Of a stretch of DNA of 64,000 nucleotides, positions 35,225 to 44,266 are shown one piece after another. The first letter of the stretch is position 1. Each line of letters opens with the position of its first letter. Below the pieces are notes generated by a model. It saw only the letters and a list, made by a program, of their open reading frames with translations, had not been told where the DNA came from and searched no databases. The position numbers were made by a program, and so were the translations under genes. This DNA is from Paracamarosporium sp. OC-R06-R3 (lineage: Eukaryota; Ascomycota; Dothideomycetes; Pleosporales; Didymosphaeriaceae): contig JACVRA010000174.1 in NCBI GenBank assembly GCA_019828545.1, positions 186,001-250,000 on the forward strand, written 5' to 3'.

Positions 35225-36783
35225 TTATGTTGGATGCATTACCACAGGCTCTTCCTCGTCTAATTGACCAACCCGCTGCTGTGGCGAGTGTACTTCCTGC
35301 CAGAATCGCCATGATCTCTGTTCCATTGAATGGCTTGACCAGATAAATGTCTTCAAGATCTCATCAAGAGAATCCCAGTCATCATGCATTCCGTCCAAAA
35401 TTTCGTGACACCCAGCTCGAATCATCGTGATCGCTCGCAATCGAACTCGACTCCGCTTAGCCATGGCCCCACTTACAAACAGAAGCCATAGCAACAACTT
35501 CTTGTAGCTTTCTTCTTGCCACCTTACATCACCCTCTGTTTTGGTCAATAGGCTCATTACCTGCGTAGCACAGTACTCTGGAATGAAGCAACCTTCCCAG
35601 ATTCCTGTGGACAATTTATAGGTAACAAGAAATGTAGCAAAGATACACGCCTGCAAAACAAGATCCTCCTTAGGCGAGCTTCTATTCTCGCTAAGTAGAT
35701 CGACTAATCGAGACTCTATGCAGTACTGGAAATTGTCGATGGGATGTTCCTTGATTGGAAGACCACTTGGACTACAGCGCAGGTCGACCAGAGTGCAAAG
35801 CGCGTTGAGGTCCATGAGAACTTCTACAAACTCAGCAGGGAAAATGGAAACGACTTTCTCGAAACCGGGAGGTACAAAGCACCCTGGAGCCGATGAGGGA
35901 AATGTCTCGCAGCTAAATTCTTCATAATCGCGATGGGAAAGCAGACGAGTTGTCCCAACGAAGAGACAAGAATATAAATCTTGCCAGAAAAGCGCTCGTC
36001 TTATGGTATCCGAGACTGGAACGTTGGAGGCTGTTGCCAATTCGAGAACATTCTTAACAGCGCCAATGTGCGTTGCTATGCTATTCGAATTGGATCCATC
36101 CACCCGATACTGAAACACGTTAGCTCTGCATGAGTGCAAGCCACATCAATCAGTGTGTACCTCATAACCTATAATCAGCAGCATCGCTGTCAGGGTTGAA
36201 ACTGACGGTACCAGCTGTGGATTGGACATGCGATGCCTTAAATTATAAAGCGTCGCTCCTCGCTGCGTCAAGCATTCTATATTAGGGATGTTGCTGTTTG
36301 CCGCTAATGCCAATGCGAGTGATAATGCATGGAACAGTGACGGATCCGATAATGCGCCTCGAAACACATCGTCCATGCCGTTAAAAAAGATCCTGCCGGC
36401 TTCTTCAATACAAAACACTGGTTCCCCAGCAGAACGTGCGGCTTCTACGTCGCATTAGCGTGATCCTACACCTGTGTCTACAAACACTGACTATGTGCCA
36501 TCAGTTCTCTTAGACGTTCGCCATCGCCTGGCAATGAATCAAACGGGTCCAACAAACCGCCCGAAACAGGCTTTGCCATCGCCATTGCATTGCTTGGTCG
36601 TAGATCTCGTTTTAATTTTCCACTTTGCGTGTCAATACCGACAGTCACAAAGTTTTCATTCCTCTTTGCTTCCTCCCTACGCTTATTTTGTATCCCATTG
36701 CGGATGGCATGCTGCCGTATGCGCTTTTGCCGCTTCTGGTCGCGCGCTTCGTCTGGGTGGCTGAGTGTTACGAATTCGAACAT
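35225..36783 (-). CDS. Fungal-specific regulator-like protein (no Zn cluster seen)
   Basis: 486 aa from exons 36783-36492, 36444-36161 and 36109-35225. The N-terminus (FEFVTLSHPDEARDQ, then KRQKRIRQHAIRNGIQNKRR) is a short conserved motif followed by a basic helix, found in fungal regulator-like proteins of the DUF3468/fungal-TF-2 group. The body is helical with MHR-like features (RIFFNGMDDVFRG, YRVDGS, IRRALFWQDLYSC). There is no Cys6 cluster in the spliced protein or nearby frames, so direct DNA binding is unproven. Junctions: a GTCAGT donor with GCTAATGC branch, and GTACAC with a GCTAAC branch and TTTCAG acceptor. Confidence 0.82.
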
Positions 36784-39135
36784 TTCGGTGGAACCGTTCG
36801 CTTACGTAGCTTATGCTGTGAGTTGAATAGGAAAAAAGTTGTTTCCCAAAGGTTATATCTTGGCGGATCGTATCGGTAAGCCGGTTGCAGCTGAAGATTA
36901 GTCACATTTAGCCTGGCCCCCACTAGCCTCTAACTGGGTGTCGAATCCGCAAGCTCTCACCCCAGTAATGGCTCGTTGTTCATGCTTACGAAGGATAGAA
37001 TGACACATCAAATTCGATGGTGCTATGTTTATCTTAGCAGAGATTCTGAACCGTATTGTGAATCGTAGCTTAGGGAAGTGAGCAGCAACCTCAGGGACCG
37101 AAGAAGAGTGCCATCGCATGACTATTGCATCGCGGCCTGCGCATCGTGGAATGTCGCGATACTACACAACGACGAGAATAAATTAGAATCTCGGCCAGAA
37201 TATTCACTAGAATGATTATGAAAGACGTTCTGGCGTAGAACAACACTGGCGATAATGGGTAGCGATCATGAAGAGTGAGCGGGTTAGGGTACAGTACCCA
37301 TTAAGAGTATTTAAACAAGCTGGAAGACCACCAATATCGTTAATAATCTATCGTATAAAAGTGACACACTATGCTGATGGATCTGTTTCGCAAGCTCCGA
37401 TGGCGCTCGTGTTTGTTGCTGAACGAAGACGTTTTACGCTGAGTGAAGTAAGGCATGACTGGCCGTCGAAGGAGGATACACTCTAAAGGAATATTGGGCA
37501 TCGCTTCTGCATGACTCTATGCATAGCAAAATCCTGTGAAGCTCACTACCCGATAGAAACGAGAGACATGGCTCTCAAGAGCCATGGCAATTTGGTTCTT
37601 TTATTGCGGCTATTCGTACGATCCTTAGCAGCGTCATGAAAGTGCTAGAAATATTTCCGACGGAGATTTTCTAAAAATTGATATTGTCAAAGATCGTTGT
37701 TGGTGTTACAGGGACAGCAAAGTACCAGGGTGCTGCCTTGGTATGAAAATGTTACACTGCTGAAATTGCACGTCGTCAGCGCCGAGCTATGACTCCAAAG
37801 CACGGAGATGGTGCCATTGCGAGTTCAAATTGTACGGAAGGGACTTTAAATGAGTGTTTACTGAATTCTGGAAGATGCCGTAATATAATTGGGGATACTG
37901 AAGGTAGTAGACAAATGAAGTCTTGAAAGGATGATGTTCAGGGTTGACGATTGTTTTGATCCTTAAGGGGAGGATCCAGGGCCTAGATCTCCGCGCCTCG
38001 AGAGCAACAAATCAACTTCGTGAAGAGCATCTTCTCAGCCTTCTGGAAATATTACAACATAAAACCTTATCCACAATTTCTTTCTTCTGTCCTCCCTATA
38101 GATCTTGCGTGATGCCTACTCAGTCAGAACTAATCAATGGTCTCGAATCCATGGCAGCATGGCAGCTGTTTCTTGACTGACGTACATCAGGAGAAGTCTT
38201 CCGTCATCTCTACTCAAGCTGCGTCCACCACTCATAGCCAGAGCTCGAAGTAAATGAAGGCTTGCGTCACGGCGCTTAGACCAAAGGTTCCTCTTCAGCG
38301 CGGCTCAACTGAAACACCAGCCCATAGTATAGACTTTGGAAGTTTAGTAGAAACGAAAGTTCGGACATGCGCCAACGGCAGCCACCCGAGTGACATGTGT
38401 TGGGGGACGGACCCTAAAATAACGGTGCATGAACTCATCATATCAGGCAGGTCTGTCGAGAACCACCACTTCAGTGTCTGCGAACATACTTCTCGAACAA
38501 CGGAATTTTAAATGAAGACTTTTGAAATATTTTTGAGCCGCTGTTATTTGTGAAACTCTCCACATGTGGTGCTTTTGTTGTGAGTTTTGAGCCTCGTTCG
38601 TGGTTGATTGCTCTTCCCGCTTGCACATGAAACATCCGCTAACGCTACGGTACTCGCCCCACCTGCATACGCGTCCACGCACCCTTTTGCAGGACCATGC
38701 AGAGCCTTGTTTCACGGACTGAATACGCGTCACAGCAGCCCATTCCCATTCGCAAGTTGCAAGGCTGGACAGGTCTCTCCACGAATGGTACGTTTAATGA
38801 AACAGGATCCACCAGAAGATCACTGACGAGGGGTAGCACAGTCTCGACCTCGGCGCCTGAGCTTCGAGGCCGAAGCTTAGACGCCTTGTATGTCGTGTAT
38901 GGTACCGTGGGGTTGGTACGAGATCATTGATATAAAAGTCGTCGGGCGTTGTAGATAAAGAAACCACAGCTCAGCAACCTCCATTCACTTCCAACACTTT
39001 CACTGACTTCCAAGTCTTTGTCTTTCCTTTAGAGTACACTGGGTGTATCCTTCTTTCAGCACACTTTGAAATTTCCAGCTTTTCAGCAATCTTCATTCAC
39101 ATTCTCCAAACTCGGTTTCTTCTTTCGACAGCAAA
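36784..39135. other. Gene-poor interval, 2.35 kb
   Basis: No frame here has family features, splice support or a consistent codon pattern. It is AT-richer than the neighbouring genes. I see no terminal repeats or transposase-like frame, though old degraded transposon DNA cannot be excluded. The right end is the promoter of the secreted repeat protein. Confidence 0.55.
38931..38938 (+). promoter_or_regulatory. TATA box of the secreted repeat protein
   Basis: TATAAAAG lies 205 bp upstream of the start codon at 39136, followed by a C/T-rich leader. That spacing implies a leader of roughly 150-170 nt. A consensus TATA box is typical of strongly induced fungal genes. Confidence 0.6.
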
Positions 39136-40287
39136 ATGGTCAAATTCACTTCCCTCTCCGCTGCTCTCGCAGTCATTGCTTTCGCCTCCGCTCAGGAGTC
39201 TGGATCAGCCCGCCCTGAATTCAGCGGCGTTCCCAGCGGCGTTCCCAGCGGCTTCCCTAGCGGTATCGCTAAGCCGACCGGTGCTTTCCCGTCCGGCGCT
39301 TCTGGCTTCGCCCATCCTTCTGGACACCACGGTCACCATGGACACGGGCCGAGCGGCGCTTCTGGCTTTGCTCACCCGTCTGGCGCCCGTCCTACTGACT
39401 TCCCGGGGCCATCAGGTTTCCCTTCGGGCGCTGCACCTTCGGGCGCTGCACCCTCAGGTGCCGCATTTGAGCGCCGTCAAGAGAGCGGTTTCGCACACCC
39501 ATCGGGCTCAGGCCGTCCTGAGTTCCCTAGCGGTCTTCCCAGTGGCTTCCCTAGTGGTGTAGCCTTCCCGTCAGGACGTCCTACAGACTTCCCTTCAGGC
39601 TTCCCCGGTTTCCCATCTGGTTTCGCTCATGGCTCTGGCCGTCCTCGTCCTACTGGACCCCCGCCTTCCGGCTTCCCCTCAGACTTCCCTAAGCCGACTG
39701 GTAGCTTCCAAGGCGCTGCTCCTTCAGGTGCCTCGTTCGAGCGCCGTCAAGAGAGCGGCTTTGCACACCCATCGGGTTCGGGCCGTCCTGAGTTCCCTAG
39801 CGGTGGAGTCTTCCCTTCTGGCTTCCCATCTGGTTTCGCTCATGGCTCTGGTCGTCCTCGTCCTACTGGACCCCCGCCTTCCGGCTTCCCCTCAGACCTC
39901 CCCAAGCCGACTGGTAGCTTCCAAGGCGCCGCTCCCTCCGGTGCCGCCTCTTTCGCTGCTCAAGCAGCCGACGCATCCGTAACTCAGGGTGGCGAGCGTC
40001 CCACCGGTGCGTTCCCGTCCGGCGATTTCCCGTCTGGTTTCGGTGGTTTCGGTGGACAGTCTGGCTCTGCTCAGCCTACCGGCGGCTTCGGTGGACAGGG
40101 CCAGCAGGGCGGCAACCATGGATTCGGTGGCTTCGGCGGTCAATCTGGTTCAGCCCAGCCCACTGGCGGCTTCGGTGGACAACAATCAGGCGCTGCAGGT
40201 GCCCGACCTACCGGTGCCCCCTCATTCGGTGGATTCCAGAGCGGTGCTCCCGCACCGAGCGGTTTCCAGACCCTGGCTCGTGTTTAA
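39136..40287 (+). CDS. Secreted Pro/Gly/Ser repeat protein, putative kexin-processed precursor
   Basis: Intronless, 383 aa. Signal peptide with predicted cleavage after FASA (residue 19), so the mature protein starts QESGSARPEF. The rest is low-complexity PSGFPSG/PTG repeats. Two ERRQESG sites (codons 39469-39480 and 39739-39750; residues 112-115 and 202-205) are Arg-Arg kexin-type sites, and each releases a segment again starting QESG. The segments share QESGFAHPSGSGRPEFPSG and RPRPTGPPPSGFPSD; the second copy lacks about 19 residues. The C-terminal third switches to GFGG repeats, with GQSGSAQPTGGFGGQ twice. No Cys in the mature chain, no GPI signal evident. Architecture resembles kexin-processed secreted peptide precursors (Ustilago Rep1 is one known example) or a wall/matrix protein. 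Function unknown. Confidence 0.85.
   Translation: MVKFTSLSAALAVIAFASAQESGSARPEFSGVPSGVPSGFPSGIAKPTGAFPSGASGFAHPSGHHGHHGHGPSGASGFAHPSGARPTDFPGPSGFPSGAAPSGAAPSGAAFERRQESGFAHPSGSGRPEFPSGLPSGFPSGVAFPSGRPTDFPSGFPGFPSGFAHGSGRPRPTGPPPSGFPSDFPKPTGSFQGAAPSGASFERRQESGFAHPSGSGRPEFPSGGVFPSGFPSGFAHGSGRPRPTGPPPSGFPSDLPKPTGSFQGAAPSGAASFAAQAADASVTQGGERPTGAFPSGDFPSGFGGFGGQSGSAQPTGGFGGQGQQGGNHGFGGFGGQSGSAQPTGGFGGQQSGAAGARPTGAPSFGGFQSGAPAPSGFQTLARV
39469..39945 (+). repeat. Internal tandem duplication of the precursor
   Basis: Unit 1 is 39469-39738 (90 codons) and unit 2 is 39739-39945 (69 codons, with an internal loss). Both start with GAG CGC CGT CAA and share long near-identical stretches at the nucleotide level, which indicates a recent or homogenised duplication. 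Confidence 0.85.
40036..40190 (+). repeat. Direct repeat encoding GFGGFGGQSGSAQPTGG
   Basis: Two copies of about 70 bp separated by a GQQGGN spacer, at the C-terminal end of the secreted protein. Confidence 0.8.
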
Positions 40288-41600
40288 ATAGTCGAGACAT
40301 GGTTGAGGTGTGATACGAGTATATTGTACTGGATATCAAGATTTCGAGAGGAAGAACACAATTGTAGATAGAGCTGGATGTTCTGCTGTATATATACCTT
40401 CTTACACTCCTTGTAGCGCGAGCGCAACATTTTAGATCAAACGAAGCTGAGTATTTGTCAATGATTACCATGGAGCGTGATGTTGCTGCCTCATTGACCC
40501 ATCCCTCTGTCATTTTTCTAAGTCGTACCACGCACATATGTCGACTTAGAACAGTGAACTTCATCTTCAGCTTGACTCTGTAAACAAAGCATATCAATGT
40601 CCAATCAGTGCTGTGCATATCGAATTGTTCACAAACATGAAGAGCAAGATAAGGTTAGGCCTCAGACCTTTCATAGTGAGGAGAGCCTGTATCGTTATCC
40701 CTTTATATAGACCTCCAGCCCAGGCTTCGACTTCCCGTATACTCCAAAAAGGTAATCGAAAAATATGAGATTTTCTGCGTACTGAGAATAATCATCTGAT
40801 CCTCTTCATGGTAGCATAACCTGTGCCATGGACATCGGGGGCGCACTGTGCTGACCAAGAGCAGATATTACTGTTGGAATAGAGGAAAGTGTCCACGTTT
40901 GTAATGGTGAACCAGAAGACGACGTTAGGCCACAGTTATCGTGGGAGATGAATTGCAGGTAGAAGACAAAGCCAGATATTGAAAAGAAAGAAGAGACTCA
41001 CAGGGTACTCGGACAAAAGTGGCACTCATGAATTACAAACCATAGCTAGACCCGTCAACAATTGAGATCATAATAACAATGCGTTATGTTGATGTAGCAG
41101 ATACTCGAGTGAAAGGACTCTTCGAAAGCGATTATGGCCAACCACTTCACAGGGCTATGAAGTAGAGCGCCACGATAAAACTTGGTACTATGCCCATGTG
41201 CCTTTGCACAGGTTCTTTCATGCTCTAGTCGTTCTTGTAATATCTTGCACGTATCGGCGGAATTTGTGAATGCGTAGTAATTCTTGGCAATTTGTTCTGG
41301 GAGTGCATAGCAACCCTGGATATATTCCCGAAGACAGGTTGTGTGCTCACAGAAAGACAAAAACAAAAGTCAACGCTATCGAACTGGCCACGGCGCGAAC
41401 ATAACGTGATGTAGTTAAAAGGTGCACTGCATTGGAAAGCAGGCGCTAGGGTGCAGATAGCGGCACGTGACATATAGCTCTAGCCGAAAAAGAAGCGACC
41501 CATCTCGCTTAATCAATCTTGGTTGCGCACTCGACCACCAAGCCAAAATCTACGCAAGACTTCCACTTTCGACATCTCGACACCCCGACAAACCGTCACG
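40288..41600. other. Intergenic, repeat protein to RPL39
   Basis: 3' flank of the secreted protein and RPL39 promoter. Open frames (for example 41055-41366 on the minus strand) lack support. No repeats seen. Confidence 0.55.
41464..41469. promoter_or_regulatory. CACGTG E-box upstream of RPL39
   Basis: Palindromic CACGTG (followed by AC) 132 bp before the RPL39 start. Such sites bind bHLH factors in fungi; its use here is inferred. Confidence 0.35.
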
Positions 41601-41890
41601 ATGCCGGTACGCCGCCATTTGCTTGCCTTCTCACAATCACTATACTAATATTGCGCAGAGCCACAAGTCCTTCCGCACCAAGCAAAAGCTTGCCAAAGCT
41701 CAGAAGCAGAACCGCCCGATTCCCCAGTGGATCCGCCTCAGGACGGGCAACACCATCCGGTACGGCTCTCTCACCTTTATTGTCGCTGTTGAACACAGAC
41801 CGCAACTGGAAACCGAACGGTATGCTAACACAGGTGTGCAGCTACAACGCTAAGAGGCGACACTGGCGCAAGACCCGCATCGGCATCTAA
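41601..41890 (+). CDS. RPL39: 60S ribosomal protein L39 (eL39)
   Basis: 51 aa, the conserved length. Three exons: 41601-41606 (only ATG CCG), 41659-41759 and 41842-41890. Spliced protein reads [20 protein letters not shown], then [20 protein letters not shown] and ends [11 protein letters not shown]. eL39 lines the peptide exit tunnel. The six-base first exon and the acceptor choice (GTGTGCAG before CTACAACG rather than the earlier ACACAG) are fixed by the protein. Highly basic, as expected. Confidence 0.97.
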
Positions 41891-42652
41891 ACGCCTCGCC
41901 ACGTCTCCTTACGATTCTCGATCCCAAACCTCAATTTTTTCACGTCCGATGAGCGAGCGATCGGGGAACAACATGACAGTCATTGCTGGGTGTTAGGGGA
42001 TGGATGCGGTGGATGGACCGATGATGGACGCATGCATTTCATGATTTGAGTGAGAGGTTTTTCCCCGGCATGACACTCACTCTGGCTGGCGCTATGGGTT
42101 CGAAAATTAAGGGTTAGGCAGTGGATATAAATGAATCACTTGCTGGACAGAACAAAATGTGCGGATGGTTGATGACGTGACTAGGTCTTGCATAGAGCGG
42201 GACGGATGAATGATGTGATGGGCTGCCAAAGTCTAATATCGTGAATACAGCATGCATGCTCGAAGTTCACTGCAAATTTCCCACCGCCGCATTCACCGCA
42301 CACGGTTTTCATGCACAACCGCAACACTTGGATCGTGCATCGTTGGTGTGGCAATTTGACCACCCCTCCCCCAACGATAAAATAACGCAAACTAATGATA
42401 CGTTTCGACAATACAAAGCGCGAGAAACGTCGAGTCGGTACGAAGTATGTGTGCGAATCCCATCGAACTGTAATTATACTCCGCAACCTGCTGCGCTATG
42501 TTGTAAAGTTACCAAAGTCCTAAAACATGCTCATGAGGCACACGTTTTCCGCGAGCAGAGAATCAATACAGCAGAGCTTGTCCATTCATGCACATTCCAT
42601 CATTATTGATATCAAGCATACCCCATCATTCGCACCAATCGTAAAGACATGT
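41891..42652. other. Intergenic, convergent 3' ends
   Basis: Between RPL39 (plus) and NTA1 (minus) 3' ends. Purine-rich GGATGGA-like stretches near 41990-42030. No gene supported. Confidence 0.55.
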
Positions 42653-43836
42653 CTACCGCCCACTCTTAACGCTAAACTTCGGCGCACTTTCCAGATCGAT
42701 CACACACACCTTCTCCTCTCCCTTCCCACATGTCTCATATAGACTTACCCCGCCTTCCTCAACCTTAATCACTGTACTACTCCCCGCATAGCACACGCTC
42801 TTTTCGACACCGCACCGGTTCGCCAGCACAATGTACCAGGGGCCCGGGACCTCCTTGCTCCTCTCCACAATCGGCTGAAAGCGCTCGACCCAGTACGCTA
42901 CTGTAGCGACATCGGGAGAGGAAGGCTCTGCAGCAATTTCAGTGGCCGTGAGGTGTGAAAGCCACGCCATGGAAACGACTATCAGTGGGTTCGGACTTTG
43001 CAGAGGTGGTGCAAAAGGCGCGGATAGATTGCTCAGCGGAGGGATGGGAGCAAGGGCTGCAGATGCGAATTCGTAGTCTGACCACGGGGCGAGGAAGCGG
43101 TGAGGATTGATGTCCATGCATATGCCTTGGATGACGGGGCCAAGCTTGTCCAATTGGGTGATTTCGAACCTTTTGGTAGGCTCGGTGGCCCATGTTTCGT
43201 CTGTGTAGTAGAGGAATGACTTTCTGTAGTTTTGGAGGATCTCGCCGGTTGGAGAGATCGTGACGGTGGAGTTATCTGGTATGTGGTGAGTGGGTGAAAT
43301 TGAGGAGAGGATGGGAGAGTGCATGGCGTACAGTTTATGGGTGGTAAGTCGGATGTTCGCTCGGGATAACCGACTGTTACATGGCAGTTGTAGTGTTTTG
43401 CGACTTGGATTGCCCATTGTGTTGTTATGCCTGCTGTCGTGGGTTCGAGGTAGGGTGTGATTTCCTCGAGAGAATGGAAGTTGTAGCCTGAATAGTATCA
43501 GCAGTTGATACCGTGTACATTATTCTTGGTTTGGTTTGGCTTTATGCATATATGCAGACAGTGGAGGTCACATGTATCGATCTTTGGCCCTGGGGTAGCG
43601 CTTCAATGCTGCAAAAGGACAGATGACATATGATCCACGCGCTTCGTTCTTTGCGCAACCGCGGAGAAAGACACATCCGTAAACGTCCAGAACTTACCTG
43701 AGAGTGCCATTTCCGGCAAGATTAGCCAGTCCAGGTCCACCGGTATCTTCGACCGCTGCAGAAGATCATCCGCCCTGCTGATGTTCGCTTGCACTGTACC
43801 CACATCTGGGGCAAACTGAAGCAATGCGACCTTCAT
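42653..43836 (-). CDS. NTA1: N-terminal Asn/Gln amidase (nitrilase family)
   Basis: Removes the amide from N-terminal Asn or Gln, creating tertiary degrons for the Arg/N-degron pathway. Exons 43836-43698, 43487-43332 and 43275-42653 give 305 aa. Catalytic triad: Glu in LPEMALSG, Lys in NYRKSFLYYTDETW and Cys in GICMDINP. Other Nta1 marks: GYNFHSLEEITPYLE, VGYPE, RFLAPWSDYEFA, SMAWLS, YWVERFQP, VLANRCGVE and AGSS. The second intron (GTACGC donor, ACCAG acceptor) was chosen because it gives YNSTVTISPTGEIL. It is shorter than yeast Nta1 because a long yeast insertion before YW is absent. Confidence 0.93.
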
Positions 43837-44266
43837 CTTTTCAACTGGATTCGCAAGAGAACCTGTCAGGGGCTCTCAGGAAGTGTTTCTGGCACCAAGC
43901 TCGCGTGAGCTACCTTCTACGGTGAGGCGGCAGGTTAATGAACGGGTCAGGAACCACCGCCAGAGGATCCACTCGCACTACCCAATCAAGCTATCGTGTA
44001 TAGCGCAATAACAGCAGGTAATTTGGAATGGTCTAGCTCTTAGCTTCACTTTGTCGAGCGAGTGAATGAAGTGGGATACAAGGGTGCCTGAAAAGGTCTA
44101 GAACGCAGCGCCACAACAGCCAATCACATCACACGTCCGCTTGAGCTTGAGCCGAGCAAGCTATGACGCTATCATGTCTTTTTGCCAAAGTCTCACGAGA
44201 CGTTCGCATCTCTTAGAGCGCTCTGCGATGCTTCATCCGATGCGGTAGTCGTTTGATATAGTTTCA
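43837..44266. promoter_or_regulatory. Divergent promoter NTA1 / COQ8
   Basis: 430 bp between start codons pointing apart, presumably shared regulatory DNA. No binding site assigned. Confidence 0.55.

Noticed and set aside
39136..40287. Hydrophobin or RiPP (ustiloxin-type) precursor
   Set aside because: No cysteines for a hydrophobin and no short repeated core peptide or neighbouring modifying oxidases for a RiPP.
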